Origin: Helicobacter sp. 12S02232-10
Lineage (GTDB): Bacteria > Campylobacterota > Campylobacteria > Campylobacterales > Helicobacteraceae
Assembly (NCBI RefSeq): GCF_002272895.1
Contig: NZ_MLAQ01000002.1
Span: 1-64,000, forward strand
Direction: 5' to 3'
DNA length: 64,000 nucleotides
The notes beneath the pieces are model-generated. The model was given only the letters and a program-made list of their open reading frames with translations, did not search any database and was not told the origin of the DNA. This document shows, piece after piece, positions 18,624-30,350 of the stretch. Each line of letters starts with the position of its first letter. Positions within the stretch are counted from its first letter, which is position 1. The translations under genes and the position numbers were made by a program.

Positions 18624-19426
18624 TGGAACAACCTTTTAAAAGCTCCTAAAAAACCGCTTTGCGATTTTAACTCGGGAAAAGCGACCTCCTCTCCCAACAC
18701 GCGCTTCACGATTCTCTTATAAGCTTCTCCGCTTGGACTTTTACCATAAATCACAGGTTCGCCCGAATTGGTTGCTGAAACAACCTTATTATCTTCAGGA
18801 ACAAGACCGATAAGAGGAAGAGCAAGGATATTTAAAACATCTTCATTTGAAAGCATTTCGCCTTTTTCTACCAATTCAGGCTTCAAACGATTGATAATAA
18901 TATGTTTTTGGACTTCAGAACCATTTTTAGCCTTATCTGATTTTGCATCAATAATACCAATCACCCTATCGCTATCGCGTACCGAACTCACTTCAGGAGT
19001 CACAATCACAAGGGCACGATCCGCCCAAAAAATTGCGTGCTCAAACCCCCCTTCAATGCCAGCAGGGGAATCAAGTAAAATATAATCAAATTCCTTTTTC
19101 AAATTTTCTATAAGGGTTTTAACCTTTTGTTTATCTAAAACGTTTTTGTCTTTGCTTTGAGAAGCTGGGAGAAAATAAAGATTTTTTGTTTTCTTATCAT
19201 TGATTAGAGCTTGAGAAAGATTGCATTTTCCCTCCATCACATCCACCACATCATATACGATGCGATTTTCCAATCCCAAAATCATATCCAAATTTCGCAG
19301 ACCGATATCAAAATCTACGGCCACAACTTTCTTACCACTTTGGGCCAAACCTACGGCGATATTGGCTGTCGCCGTGCTTTTTCCAACCCCGCCTTTGCCC
19401 GAAGTTATCGTAATTACCTCAGCCAT
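18620..19426 (-). CDS. minD: Septum site-determining ATPase MinD
   Basis: This 268-residue ParA/MinD ATPase has deviant Walker [15 protein letters not shown] (about 9-22), [24 protein letters not shown] and a C-terminal amphipathic membrane anchor ([12 protein letters not shown]). It works with MinE immediately downstream. No minC is visible in the window. ilvC lies 8 bases upstream on the same strand. Confidence 0.97.
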   Translation of the reverse strand: MAEVITITSGKGGVGKSTATANIAVGLAQSGKKVVAVDFDIGLRNLDMILGLENRIVYDVVDVMEGKCNLSQALINDKKTKNLYFLPASQSKDKNVLDKQKVKTLIENLKKEFDYILLDSPAGIEGGFEHAIFWADRALVIVTPEVSSVRDSDRVIGIIDAKSDKAKNGSEVQKHIIINRLKPELVEKGEMLSNEDVLNILALPLIGLVPEDNKVVSATNSGEPVIYGKSPSGEAYKRIVKRVLGEEVAFPELKSQSGFLGAFKRLFQ

Positions 19427-19434
19427 TGCTATCC

Positions 19435-20463
<1,029 letters not shown>

Positions 20464-20496
20464 TTATCCTTCTTAATTTTTGAAATAAATTCTACG

Positions 20497-20502
20497 ATTA
20501 TA
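20497..20502 (-). promoter_or_regulatory. -10 box of the ilvC operon
   Basis: TATAAT on the minus strand (ACATATAATCG), 37 bases before the ilvC ATG, is the likely promoter of the ilvC-minDE-dprA run. Confidence 0.55.
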
Positions 20503-20580
20503 TGTTAAGAAAACTTAGCAGTTACTTTTAAAGCAAATTTTTGCCTCTATTTTGTGATAAAAAGGATTTATGATGTGTGC

Positions 20581-20586
20581 TATAAT
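20581..20586 (+). promoter_or_regulatory. -10 box of the ppc promoter
   Basis: An extended -10, TGTGCTATAAT, lies 30 bases before the ppc ATG. Confidence 0.65.
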
Positions 20587-20615
20587 CATAACAACTTGGC
20601 AAACAAAGGCATAAA

Positions 20616-23321
20616 ATGCAAAATAATAATCAGTTCGGGCAGGAATTAGATTTCATTTATAACGTTATGGTCGGCATACTTAAAGAACTCAATCCTGAAG
20701 TGATGGAACTTTTCTTAAGCCTGCGTCAAGAGCTTCTTTTTGAAGAAAAATCTCAAGATAAAATCAAATCAATCCTACAAGAAATCACCATTTCAGATAA
20801 AACTCTTGAAGTCATAAAAGCTTTTTCGCTTTATAATATTTTACTCAACATCGTCGAAGAACGCCATCATCTCGATAAACAAGCCCCACTTCTTGCGATT
20901 AAAAAAGCTTATGATGAGTTGATTGCAGAAGGATTTAGCAAACAAGACATCAATAAAATTTTAGGAACAATGCAATTTTATCCCGTTTTTACTGCCCACC
21001 CCACAGAATCTAGAAGACGTACATTTTTGGAAGCCCATCACGAAATTAGCGATGATCTTTGCAAAATTTTTGAGCTCAAAGATGAAGAAGCAAAAGAACA
21101 TCTCAAATACCGCCTTAGGCTTTTGTGGCAAAGCCATCTTGTCAGAAGCGAAAAACTTGAGGTTCTCTTTGAGCTTGATAATCTTTTATACATTGTTGAG
21201 AGCTCCATTTTAACAAGTAGTCAAAAAGTATTGGACTTCATTCAAAACCTTCTCCAAAAACCTTTAGAAATCTCTCCTATTCAACTTGGCAGTTGGATAG
21301 GCGGGGATAGAGATGGAAACCCTTTTGTTACCAATGAACTGATGACGCGGGTAATGCGCACGCAACACGAACTTATCATCAAAATCTATTTGCAAAAAAT
21401 AAAAAGGCTTGAAAGAGAGCTTTCCATATCTACGGATTTTCTCCCTATCAATCAAGAGTTGGAACGTTCGCTTGAAGAAGAAAAAAATGAGCTTGAAGAA
21501 ACTAGTCTTAAACTTTATGGGAGAGAGCCATTTAGGGCAAAACTCCACTTGATGGGAAAAAAGCTCAAAAATCGTCTGATTGCCATCAATTCTCCAACGA
21601 ATATTGATTTTATCTATCGCCATCCCAAAGAATTGCTTTCTGATATCGACTTGCTTATACGCAATTTAGACTCTTTGGGTTCTAAATACCTCAAAGAATT
21701 TAGAAACCTTGTTTTGCTTGGCGGGTTTCACTTAATGCGATTGGATTTTAGAGAGCATAGAGATATGTTTCTTAATGCCATCAGCGAAGTTTTTTGTCTG
21801 TTAGGAATCTCTGATAGCGATTTTGGAACCTTTAGAGAAGAGAAAAAAATTGAGATTTTAAACACAGCTCTTGAGAAGCCAAAAATTAATCTTGAAACCA
21901 TTATTGATAAAGTCAGTAAAGATACTCAAAATATTTTAGAAGCGTTTTTGAGAATCGATTGGGCAAAAAAATATATATCTGAAGAGATTATCCAATCTTT
22001 TATCATCTCTATGACCACAGAGGCAAGCGATATGCTTTGCGTGCTTTGGTTTGCTAAACAAAGCAATCTATGGAAGCCTAGCAAAGACAAGACAACTCCA
22101 GACAAAAAAATCCGCGCTAAAATACGAATCACGCCATTGTTTGAAACTATCGATGACTTGCAGAGGGCAAAAGATATCATCAATATTTTAAGTCAGAACA
22201 AACATTATGCCCATTATCTCTATGATCTGAAAATGACCCAAGAAATTATGATCGGTTATTCTGATTCAAGTAAAGACGGAGGTATTTTTACAAGTAATTA
22301 CAGCCTTTATCAGGCAATCTTTGAGTTGATGAAATTGGGAGAAGAATTGGAAATCGGGTTTGTTCTTTTTCACGGCAGAGGGGGAAGCGTGAGTCGTGGT
22401 GGAGGGACTTTGGAGTCTGCCTTGCTCGCCTCCCCGCCCAAAAGCGTACTTGGAATGCTCAAGACAACTGAACAAGGAGAAGTTATCAGTTCCAAATATC
22501 TCAATCCCAAAAGCGCAGAATTCAATCTTTCAAGCACGATGGGTGCTTTGTTGAAAAAATCCACTTATGACAGCTTTTGCTCTGGAGAACTGCCAAATAT
22601 CAAAACAAGCAAAAATATCTGCCATATCGACACACTTCAATGGCAAATAATGCGTGAAATTTCTCAAGCTTCCTACAAGGCCTACCGAAAACTGGTGTAT
22701 CAAACCGCAGGCTTTATGGATTATTTTAAACTTGCTACCCCCATCAACTTCATCCGACAACTCAATCTTGGCTCACGCCCAAGCAAACGCAAAGATACTT
22801 CAAAAGTTGAAGATTTAAGAGCCATTCCGTGGGTTTTTGCTTGGACACAAAATCGTAGCATTATTCCTGCGTGGTATGGTGTGGGAAGCGGATTGGAATC
22901 GATTGCTAATAAAGAGGAGCTTCAATTATGTTATCAAGAATCTGAATTTTTCAAAACCACTCTAGATAATATTTCACAAGCTCTCCTAAAGGTTGATATC
23001 ACGATTGCACAACGCTATAATAAATTTGTAACCAATCAAGATTCTCGCGAACATATCTGGGAAATGATTAAAACCGAATATGATAAAACAATGCGTCTGA
23101 TACTCTATGTGCGTCAAGAAAAAGAATTGCTTGAAAACGATTCCAAACTTAGAGACTCCATCTTGCTTAGAAAACCTTATGTCACTGCACTTAATCTTTT
23201 GCAAATAGAGCTTATCAAAAAATATAATCTCTCAAACTATCAAGACCAAAAAAACAGACTGATGGAACAAATCCACAGCACAATTGTCGGCATTGCTCAA
23301 GGAATGAGGAACACGGGATAG
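20616..23321 (+). CDS. ppc: Phosphoenolpyruvate carboxylase
   Basis: This 901-residue enzyme makes oxaloacetate from PEP and bicarbonate. The catalytic motifs are all present: FTAHPTESRRRTFL (His/Arg), SWIGGDRDGNPFV, GFHLMRLDFREHRD, MIGYSDSSKDGGIFTSNY, FHGRGGSVSRGGG, RAIPWVFAWTQNR and the C-terminal GIAQGMRNTG. Length is normal. It is monocistronic with its own promoter. The gene is absent from H. pylori as I know it, so anaplerosis here differs from that species. Confidence 0.97.
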   Translation: MQNNNQFGQELDFIYNVMVGILKELNPEVMELFLSLRQELLFEEKSQDKIKSILQEITISDKTLEVIKAFSLYNILLNIVEERHHLDKQAPLLAIKKAYDELIAEGFSKQDINKILGTMQFYPVFTAHPTESRRRTFLEAHHEISDDLCKIFELKDEEAKEHLKYRLRLLWQSHLVRSEKLEVLFELDNLLYIVESSILTSSQKVLDFIQNLLQKPLEISPIQLGSWIGGDRDGNPFVTNELMTRVMRTQHELIIKIYLQKIKRLERELSISTDFLPINQELERSLEEEKNELEETSLKLYGREPFRAKLHLMGKKLKNRLIAINSPTNIDFIYRHPKELLSDIDLLIRNLDSLGSKYLKEFRNLVLLGGFHLMRLDFREHRDMFLNAISEVFCLLGISDSDFGTFREEKKIEILNTALEKPKINLETIIDKVSKDTQNILEAFLRIDWAKKYISEEIIQSFIISMTTEASDMLCVLWFAKQSNLWKPSKDKTTPDKKIRAKIRITPLFETIDDLQRAKDIINILSQNKHYAHYLYDLKMTQEIMIGYSDSSKDGGIFTSNYSLYQAIFELMKLGEELEIGFVLFHGRGGSVSRGGGTLESALLASPPKSVLGMLKTTEQGEVISSKYLNPKSAEFNLSSTMGALLKKSTYDSFCSGELPNIKTSKNICHIDTLQWQIMREISQASYKAYRKLVYQTAGFMDYFKLATPINFIRQLNLGSRPSKRKDTSKVEDLRAIPWVFAWTQNRSIIPAWYGVGSGLESIANKEELQLCYQESEFFKTTLDNISQALLKVDITIAQRYNKFVTNQDSREHIWEMIKTEYDKTMRLILYVRQEKELLENDSKLRDSILLRKPYVTALNLLQIELIKKYNLSNYQDQKNRLMEQIHSTIVGIAQGMRNTG

Positions 23322-23444
23322 ACTCCTTTGCATTGCTCCAACGTATTGGGCGTGTGGATTTAATAATTCTTGAAATCAGGCTCTTTAAGTGGTTTATTGG
23401 GAAAAATGGTTTAAAATTAAATACAAAATCATAAGGAGTTTTAA

Positions 23445-23669
23445 ATGTTTCACGAATATAGAGAGGAAATTTCACAACTAAAAATCAAAAATGCGCATTT
23501 TGAAAAAATCTTTGAAGAGCACAACGAATTGGATCAAAAAATAATCAACGCTGAAAAAGGTATTGCTGCAGCCACAGATTTAGAAATCGATCAGATGAAA
23601 AAGCTTAAGCTTAAGCTTAAAGATGAGGTCTATGCAATGATTATGGAATATCGTAAAAACAATCAATGA
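23445..23669 (+). CDS. YdcH/DUF465 family small protein
   Basis: This 74-residue helical protein matches the DUF465 hairpin family: FHEYREEISQLK, FEKIFEEHNELDQKI and MKKLKLKLKDEVYAMI. The ATG follows TAAGGAG. AAGCTT-rich direct triplication (AAGCTTAAGCTTAAGCTTAA, 23600-23619) encodes KLKLKLK. Function is unknown. Confidence 0.8.
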   Translation: MFHEYREEISQLKIKNAHFEKIFEEHNELDQKIINAEKGIAAATDLEIDQMKKLKLKLKDEVYAMIMEYRKNNQ

Positions 23670-23672
23670 TTC

Positions 23673-24125
23673 TTAAGGGTTATTTTCAAAACTCTTAAAA
23701 TATTTCAATACAAATTCTTTTTCAATCGCATAAAGCTCATAGCGAATATTTTTAAAATTTTCGCTATCTCCAAAAACTTTCAGTTCTTCATATTTAAGAT
23801 ACTCCTCTAAAACTCTTGAGCTTTCCTGCGAGCGCTTAAAATTGGCTGTTATAATTTGATAAATTCCATCGCGACAAGTTTCTGATAAAGTAGTTTTTTT
23901 CAAAACATCAGAAAATGTATTTCTACTATCTAAAAGAGAGATTGAAGCGTTTAAAATAGCTTGATGTCTTAAATTTTTAAGTCTAGAAGCAATATCTTTA
24001 TCATTTTGAAGATACCGAGCGGCATCTTCAACAACTCTAATACCTTCTTTGAGGCGATTCAAGTTAGCATCCAAAATCCTTTGGGCACTAAAATATTTAT
24101 TCGTCTTTTCCACCAAAAAGACCAA
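23673..24125 (-). CDS. ThiD2-domain protein (thiamine phosphate synthase-like fragment)
   Basis: This 150-residue all-helical protein contains QRILDANLNRLKEGIRVVEDAARYL, SRLKNLRHQ and ANFKRSQESSRVLEEYLKY, as separate short blocks. These match the ThiD2-type N-terminal domain that is fused to ThiE in some bacteria. Here it stands alone without the TIM-barrel synthase. Similar stand-alone copies occur in Campylobacterota, and their activity is uncertain. The start overlaps the upstream Bax1 gene by 29 bp; no better internal ATG exists. Confidence 0.72.
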   Translation of the reverse strand: MVFLVEKTNKYFSAQRILDANLNRLKEGIRVVEDAARYLQNDKDIASRLKNLRHQAILNASISLLDSRNTFSDVLKKTTLSETCRDGIYQIITANFKRSQESSRVLEEYLKYEELKVFGDSENFKNIRYELYAIEKEFVLKYFKSFENNP

Positions 24126-24792
24126 TAAGCTGCAAGATAGAAATAAATATATTCAAGAAGTCTAAATACAAGCTGACAGCTGCATCAACGGGGCTTTCAT
24201 ACAAACCGCGAACCATATTTTGAGTGTCATAAGCCACAAAGACGCTAAATAATATTGCACTCACACCTGCAATCACAGCCTGAAAAACAGGAGATCCCAA
24301 AAAGATATTTACCAAAGAACAAACTAAAACAACGATCAATGCAATAAAAAGCATTTTTCCCATATTTGCTAAATCAGATTTTGTCTTAAGAGCAAAAATA
24401 CTCATAATGCCAAAAATAATCGTCGTCATTCCCAATGCCTGCCAAATAGCTCCGGCACCAGCTTTTGCTATCACAAATCCTAATAAAGGAACAAGTGTAA
24501 CCCCTGATAAAGAAGCAAAAATAAACAACATTGCAATATTCAATCCAGGCTTGCTTTTTGAAAACATCAATCCAAAAAATGCAGCAATCTCAGCAATAAA
24601 AAATACCCAACGATATTGTAAAACTATTTCAAAATAATGAAAGCCTATCAAAGCTCCTATTGTAGCCAATAATAAGCTACCGGCAAAAAACTTGTAAGTT
24701 GTTTTTACAAAGCTCACCAATGCAGTTTCGCTAAGAGCATTATGATAACTCTGGGCTTTTTCGTTCATATAATTTCTATCATATAATCCCAT
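24097..24792 (-). CDS. Bax inhibitor-1/YccA family membrane protein
   Basis: This 231-residue protein has seven hydrophobic segments. It contains the BI-1 features FAGSLLLATIGALIGF, FASLSGVTLVPLLGF, FVAYDTQNMV and YLDFLNIFISILQLIG. It is probably an ion/Ca2+-leak channel-like inner-membrane protein. It is divergent from gap across 143 bases, the same neighbourhood as in H. pylori. Confidence 0.88.
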   Translation of the reverse strand: MGLYDRNYMNEKAQSYHNALSETALVSFVKTTYKFFAGSLLLATIGALIGFHYFEIVLQYRWVFFIAEIAAFFGLMFSKSKPGLNIAMLFIFASLSGVTLVPLLGFVIAKAGAGAIWQALGMTTIIFGIMSIFALKTKSDLANMGKMLFIALIVVLVCSLVNIFLGSPVFQAVIAGVSAILFSVFVAYDTQNMVRGLYESPVDAAVSLYLDFLNIFISILQLIGLFGGKDE

Positions 24793-24935
24793 CTTAACCC
24801 CTTAAATTTAAAGATTTCAGGCTAGAATGATACATTGTTTATGTCAAGAAATTGTAAATTTAAGTAAATAGCTTTTTATCCAACCTTGAGATAAAATAAC
24901 GTTATCGTTTTTTATATGCCTCAAAGGATATGGGT

Positions 24936-25934
24936 ATGTCAAAATTAAAAATTGCCATCAACGGCTTTGGAAGACTTGGTCGAAGTATCGCAAGGGTTAT
25001 TGCTAGCAGAGATGATGTCGAACTTGTGGGGGTCAATGATAGCAGCGATTGGGAAATACTTGCTTATCTTCTTGAGCACGACAGCACTCACGGGCATTTC
25101 CCAAAACCTGTGAGCTATCAAGAAAAACAGCTATTTATAGACTCTAAACCAATCAAAACGTTTTCTCAAACAAACCCTTCCGATCTTGACTTTTCAATCT
25201 GTGGGGCTGATGTGGTCATCGAATCTTCAGGAAAATTTCTTACTCAAAAAGAAGTGAGCCATCATATTCAAAAAGGTATCAAAAAAGTCATATTTTCTGC
25301 ACCGACTAATGATGAGGAAACCCCCACTTTTGTTATGGGAGTCAATGAGCACCTTTATAACAATCAAAAAATTGTTTCCAACGCTTCTTGCACTACCAAT
25401 TGTTTAGCACCCATCTGCCAAATTATCAATCAAGAATTTGGCATAGAAGCAGGTATTTTAACCACTATCCACAGCTATACCAACGATCAAAATTTACTTG
25501 ACTCTGCGCATAAAAATGATAAAAGACGATCGCGAGCTGCTGCACTCAATATAATCCCCACAACAACAGGGGCTGCCAAATCAATTTATAAGGTTCTTCC
25601 TGATCTCAAGGGAAGACTACACGGGCATAGCGTCAGAGTTCCTATTATAGATGTTTCAATGGTTGATTTAAATTTACAACTCAACCAAAATGTTTCCGCC
25701 CAAAAAATCAATGACGCTCTTTATGAAGCCTCTAAAAATCGGCTAAAGGGGATTTTGGGGATTGATGAAAAATATGGCGTAAGCACTGATTTTTTAAATG
25801 ATCCTAGAAGCAGTATTGTCGCTAAAGACTTGACTTTCAGCGTTGGCAAAATGACAAAAATAATGGCTTGGTATGATAATGAATGGGGATACTCAAACAG
25901 GATTATTGATTTGGCGATATTTATATCCCGTTAG
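24936..25934 (+). CDS. gap: Glyceraldehyde-3-phosphate dehydrogenase
   Basis: This 332-residue enzyme has the NAD site KIAINGFGRLGRSIAR, the catalytic Cys in SNASCTTNCLAP (about 151-155), TTTGAAKSIYKVLPDLKGRLHG and the C-terminal AWYDNEWGYSNR. ATG 24936 is preferred to 24930 because AAAGGAT gives correct SD spacing. It works in gluconeogenesis and glycolysis with tpiA, located 5.7 kb away. Confidence 0.96.
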   Translation: MSKLKIAINGFGRLGRSIARVIASRDDVELVGVNDSSDWEILAYLLEHDSTHGHFPKPVSYQEKQLFIDSKPIKTFSQTNPSDLDFSICGADVVIESSGKFLTQKEVSHHIQKGIKKVIFSAPTNDEETPTFVMGVNEHLYNNQKIVSNASCTTNCLAPICQIINQEFGIEAGILTTIHSYTNDQNLLDSAHKNDKRRSRAAALNIIPTTTGAAKSIYKVLPDLKGRLHGHSVRVPIIDVSMVDLNLQLNQNVSAQKINDALYEASKNRLKGILGIDEKYGVSTDFLNDPRSSIVAKDLTFSVGKMTKIMAWYDNEWGYSNRIIDLAIFISR

Positions 25935-25986
25935 GTCAAAATCCAAAGTTTATCTTTTATAAAATATAAAACTCTGTCTATATCTC

Positions 25987-27534
25987 TTATATCTGACTTT
26001 CAGGAAAAATTTTGGAAAGAAAATTAATCATCCTGACAAACAATGTCGTATCTGGAGAATGTTTTTCATAAAGCACTCTGCCATCTTCAATCCCCTCCCA
26101 AATAACCTTATTATTTTTTAAAATAAGATGCCAAGCTTTTTGCATATCTATTTGCATTATTTTTTTTGTTTCCTTTGCAAACTCTTCATTATCAAATACT
26201 GCCACAACTTCTGTGTTGATAGATTCAGAACGCGGATCAAGATTGAAGCTACCCACCCAAGTGATCTTATCATCAAAAACAATTGTTTTGCTATGTAAAG
26301 ATGCTCCTGAACTTAACTTCCCCTTAATCTTTACTTTTCCCTCATTGCGTTTGTATTCATAGACATTTGCTCCAAGCTTGACCAAGTCATCACGATATCT
26401 TTCCCACGCACCATAAACCACCAAAGCATCTGTCGAAGATAGAGAATTTGTCAAAATATTAATGTCAATTCCTCTATCAAGAGCTGCTTGAAGATATTTC
26501 ATTCCTTTTTTTCCTGGAACAAAATATGCTGAAGAAATATAAATGGAATCTAAGGTTTTCTCCCAAATCTTTTTTAAAGCTTGCGTCAGAGGATGTTCTA
26601 TGTCTTCTTCTATTTTCTCAGGCGGATCAGCAATCAAATTCGCATACCCCCAATAAACAATATTTTCACAATTTTTATATCGAGATATAAAGCTTTGGAT
26701 TGCGTGATGATAAATCTCCCAATCTTTTGGAGAGCCCTCAATTTTAGTGATATATTTGGAATAATTTTTGAGGTATTTTTTCATCTTGGACTTTGAGGGC
26801 AGCAATGAAGCTGGAATCGAACGATGAAAATTCCAATACTTCTCAAAACTCTCCCTTGCTTCTTGAGCAACCTTTCCTAAGAAAAAAACATCCGTATCAG
26901 AAAAATTGACGTTAAGATTATTATCAAAATAATTATCAGCAATATTTCTACCCCCGATAATAAGCGCAATACCATCGGCAATAAAAAGCTTATTGTGCAT
27001 ACGTTTATTGATTCTTCTAAAATCATAAACCATTTCGGGATATCTGAAAAATCTGATTCTGTTTTTATAAGGATTGAAAATTTTGACACTAATATTGGGA
27101 TGATTATCTAAAGCAATCACATCAGAAAAATCAGAATCAAGTCCGTTATCATCGACTAAAATTCTAATTTTCACACCCCGATTTGCAGCCTCCCACAACT
27201 CGTGCATCAAAACGCGTGAAGCAACATCATTTTTATAAATATAGGTTTGAATATCAATGCTTTTTTGAGCCATTTTTGCCAAACTGGCACGATGTAAAAG
27301 TGCATAAGAACCATCTGTGATGATCATTGCCCCACTTTTATCGGGAGAATGCTTTAACTCATCGGCATAAACTTTCCCGATCTCTGTTTCCAAAGGATCA
27401 AATCTTTGAATAAACACTCCCTCAGGAAGCTTTTCTTTAGAGATATCTTTTGTAGAAGCAATAATGGATGAACACCCGCTCAACACAAAAAGTATTCCAA
27501 AAAACATTATGGCTACATTGGTCTCTGTCAGCAT
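25987..27534 (-). CDS. Phospholipase D/cardiolipin synthase-like lipoprotein
   Basis: This 515-residue protein has a hydrophobic N-terminus ending LFVLSGCSS, a lipobox-like site. Two HKD motifs are complete: MHNKLFIADGIALIIGGRN (about 179-197) and LHSKTIVFDDKITWVGSFN (about 412-430). The arrangement resembles ClsC/YmdC-type cardiolipin synthases and H. pylori HP0190. It may make or remodel phospholipid at the envelope. It lies 87 bases downstream of frdB on the same strand, as in H. pylori. Confidence 0.85.
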   Translation of the reverse strand: MLTETNVAIMFFGILFVLSGCSSIIASTKDISKEKLPEGVFIQRFDPLETEIGKVYADELKHSPDKSGAMIITDGSYALLHRASLAKMAQKSIDIQTYIYKNDVASRVLMHELWEAANRGVKIRILVDDNGLDSDFSDVIALDNHPNISVKIFNPYKNRIRFFRYPEMVYDFRRINKRMHNKLFIADGIALIIGGRNIADNYFDNNLNVNFSDTDVFFLGKVAQEARESFEKYWNFHRSIPASLLPSKSKMKKYLKNYSKYITKIEGSPKDWEIYHHAIQSFISRYKNCENIVYWGYANLIADPPEKIEEDIEHPLTQALKKIWEKTLDSIYISSAYFVPGKKGMKYLQAALDRGIDINILTNSLSSTDALVVYGAWERYRDDLVKLGANVYEYKRNEGKVKIKGKLSSGASLHSKTIVFDDKITWVGSFNLDPRSESINTEVVAVFDNEEFAKETKKIMQIDMQKAWHLILKNNKVIWEGIEDGRVLYEKHSPDTTLFVRMINFLSKIFPESQI

Positions 27535-27621
27535 TCCCTACCTGTAAAAATTCAATATTTTAATTTTACATTTTTTCAATTAACTCCAAGACAGGAGTGC
27601 TGCATAAAACACAATGGACAA

Positions 27622-28368
27622 TTATTTTTTGCATCCCACTGAAAGCATTTTTCGCCTTAAATAAGCAATCTTAGTCTGCAAAGGCAATTCTTTTGGGCAA
27701 GTGTCGTGACAAGCAATCAAACTCATACATCCAAAAACCCCATCATCATTTCCGATAAGTTCATAAAAATCATCATCGCTTCTTTTATCGTGAGGGTCAA
27801 TCATAAACCTAACCGCACGATTCATTCCTGCTGCACCGATAAAATCTTCTCTCATAAGCTTTGTCGCACAACTTGCGATACAACACCCACACTCAATACA
27901 TCTTTCAAGCTCAAAAACCTCTTGTGCAACATCAGGATCAATCTTTTCTTCGGGCTTGGAAATATCAATGGTTTCATTGGTATGAATCCAGCTCTCAACC
28001 CTTTTTGTCATACCCGCAAACCATTCTCCAGTATTGACACTTAAATCTTTGATCAATTTAAAAGCAGGCAAAGGCATTAAAGTGATAATTCCCTCAGGGA
28101 AGCTTTTTGTAAGCGTTTTGCAAGCCAATCTCGGACGACCATTGATCATCATTGCACAACTTCCACAGATTCCAGCTCGACACACAAAATCAAAACTCAA
28201 ATCCGGATCTTGATTTTCTCTGATCATATTCAACGCAATAAAAATCGTCATCGAATGCGTTTCTTCCAACTTATATTCTCTAAAATGAGGTTTAGAAACC
28301 GCACTTTGCGGATCAAATTTCAAAACCCTAATAGTGATGGTTCTTCCTTGTTTATCTTGAGCGCTCAT
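27622..28368 (-). CDS. frdB: Fumarate reductase iron-sulfur subunit
   Basis: This 248-residue subunit passes electrons from menaquinol (FrdC) to FrdA. The [2Fe-2S] motif is [21 protein letters not shown], and [11 protein letters not shown] with [12 protein letters not shown] gives the [4Fe-4S] and [3Fe-4S] clusters. The start overlaps the frdA stop by 4 bp. It is the last gene of frdCAB. Confidence 0.97.
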   Translation of the reverse strand: MSAQDKQGRTITIRVLKFDPQSAVSKPHFREYKLEETHSMTIFIALNMIRENQDPDLSFDFVCRAGICGSCAMMINGRPRLACKTLTKSFPEGIITLMPLPAFKLIKDLSVNTGEWFAGMTKRVESWIHTNETIDISKPEEKIDPDVAQEVFELERCIECGCCIASCATKLMREDFIGAAGMNRAVRFMIDPHDKRSDDDFYELIGNDDGVFGCMSLIACHDTCPKELPLQTKIAYLRRKMLSVGCKK

Positions 28369-30350
28369 TTTTTATCTCCTAATCGTTGGTTTTTGGCCTT
28401 ATATTTGGGTACCAAATCAAATGGCATTAAAGCTTCTTGAAGTTCATATCTGTCCCCACCTCTAGCCTGAATCTCTTCGGTAATTTTACGAATTTGCTCA
28501 TCTCTTTGCTCTTTTAAGGGATGGGGAATAAAGTTGCCTTTAGCACCATAGCCCCTAAAATCAGGTGTTATTTCCATTTGCATAATATCTAAATCTTCAT
28601 ATTCCAAAGTCGGCAATGTTTGATCTGGATTTGACCAAGAAGCTAAAGTTCTTTTAAGCCAATTGGCATCATCACGCTTTGGATAATCAATTCTTGTATG
28701 CGCCCCTCTAGACTCTGTTCGATCAAGTGCTCCTTTAGCGACACAAAGAGCAATCTTTAACATTCTTGGAACTCTGTAGGCATCTTCAAGTTCAGGATTG
28801 TTATGCATTTTTTTATTTTTGACATTAATATTTTTAGAACGTTTGTAAAGCTCTTCAAGCTCTTTTACAGCTTCTTCCAACAAATCCCCGTTGCGAAATA
28901 CTCCAACCTTTTCATCCATAATAATCTTCATTCTGTTTTTGATTTCATAAACGTCTTCACTGCCGCTGTTATTTAACAAAGAAGCTAAGTATTTTTCTTC
29001 TTTTTCAATGAAAGATTGAATGGTTTTGGTTTGAATATCTACATTTGCATCCGCACAATGTTGAGCAAAATAATCTCCGATAATCATCCCAGCAACCACA
29101 GCCTCACTTACAGAATTTCCTCCCAATCTGTTAAACCCGTGCAAATCCCAACAAGAAGCCTCTCCTGCACAAAAAAGACCTTTTAAATGAGTTTCGCCCT
29201 TATAGTTTGTCCTCACACCACCCATCGAATAATGCTGCATAGGCTTGATAGGAACCCAACCCTTACTACCCTCATCTGCTGGATCAATACCGGCAAAAGT
29301 TTTTGCAATATCTTGGACATCTCTGAGGTTTCGCTCAATATGCGCTCTCCCAAGAATCGAAATATCCAACCAAACGTGCTCTCCATAAGGCGATTTAACC
29401 CCTTTTCCACTCTTGATATGTTCCAAAATTCTTCTAGAGACAACATCACGGCTTGCAAGCTCTTTTTTCTCTGGTTCATAATCGGGCATAAATCGGTACC
29501 CATCCTTATCCCTAAGAACCCCGCCATCGCCTCTACAACCTTCTGTCATCAATATGCCGCTAGGAACCAAACAAGTTGGGTGAAATTGTACTGCCTCCAT
29601 ATTTCCAAGCTTAGCAATCCCTGTTTCCATCGCAATAGCTGCCCCAACACCATCGCAAATCACGGCATTTGTAGTATGTGCATAAACACGTCCATAACCA
29701 CCGGTTGCCAAAAGAGTTCCTTTTGAAATATAAGCTGAAATCTCACCTGTAATCAAATCCCTGACCACAGCTCCATAGCACCTGCCATCCTCATAGATAA
29801 TAGCAACAGCTTCTTTTCGATCGCGAATATCCACCCCATTTTTATAAGCCTCATTAGCAACTGAATACAGCATCGAATGCCCTGTAGCATCGGCTGTAAA
29901 GCAAGTTCGCCATTTTTTTGTTCCTCCAAAATCTCTCGATTGGATATAGCCGTGTCTTTCGGCATCTTCTGTAATGGTGACGTGTTCGCCATTGATAACT
30001 GCGGGGCGATCTCCTTCTTTAATCCTTGTCCAAGGCACCCCAAATCCTGCCAATTCTCTAATGGCTTTGGGCGCAGTTGTTACAAACATCCTTGCAACAT
30101 TTTGATCACAACCCCAATCGCTTCCCTTGACAGTATCCATAAAATGGAGATCCTCATTATCGCCCTCACTCATCTTTCCATTTCCCAAGCTTGCCTGCAT
30201 TCCTCCTTGAGCAGCTGCAGAGTGGCTTCTTCTAACTGGAACCAAACTCAAAACGATCACGCTTAAACCTCTTTGTTTTGCAGCAACTGCAGCTCTAAGT
30301 CCTGCCAATCCTCCACCAATAATCAACGAATCGCAATATGTTACTTTCAT
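28365..30350 (-). CDS. frdA: Fumarate reductase flavoprotein subunit
   Basis: This 661-residue catalytic subunit has the FAD fold [17 protein letters not shown] and the covalent FAD His in [15 protein letters not shown] (about 42). Active-site blocks are [34 protein letters not shown] and [19 protein letters not shown]. It reduces fumarate to succinate as an anaerobic electron sink. The frdC stop TAA directly abuts the frdA ATG. Confidence 0.98.
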   Translation of the reverse strand: MKVTYCDSLIIGGGLAGLRAAVAAKQRGLSVIVLSLVPVRRSHSAAAQGGMQASLGNGKMSEGDNEDLHFMDTVKGSDWGCDQNVARMFVTTAPKAIRELAGFGVPWTRIKEGDRPAVINGEHVTITEDAERHGYIQSRDFGGTKKWRTCFTADATGHSMLYSVANEAYKNGVDIRDRKEAVAIIYEDGRCYGAVVRDLITGEISAYISKGTLLATGGYGRVYAHTTNAVICDGVGAAIAMETGIAKLGNMEAVQFHPTCLVPSGILMTEGCRGDGGVLRDKDGYRFMPDYEPEKKELASRDVVSRRILEHIKSGKGVKSPYGEHVWLDISILGRAHIERNLRDVQDIAKTFAGIDPADEGSKGWVPIKPMQHYSMGGVRTNYKGETHLKGLFCAGEASCWDLHGFNRLGGNSVSEAVVAGMIIGDYFAQHCADANVDIQTKTIQSFIEKEEKYLASLLNNSGSEDVYEIKNRMKIIMDEKVGVFRNGDLLEEAVKELEELYKRSKNINVKNKKMHNNPELEDAYRVPRMLKIALCVAKGALDRTESRGAHTRIDYPKRDDANWLKRTLASWSNPDQTLPTLEYEDLDIMQMEITPDFRGYGAKGNFIPHPLKEQRDEQIRKITEEIQARGGDRYELQEALMPFDLVPKYKAKNQRLGDKK

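Noticed and set aside
23600-23619. Triplicated AAGCTT in the YdcH-like gene as a contingency repeat
   Set aside because: The 6-base unit keeps frame whatever the copy number, so it cannot switch the gene on or off.
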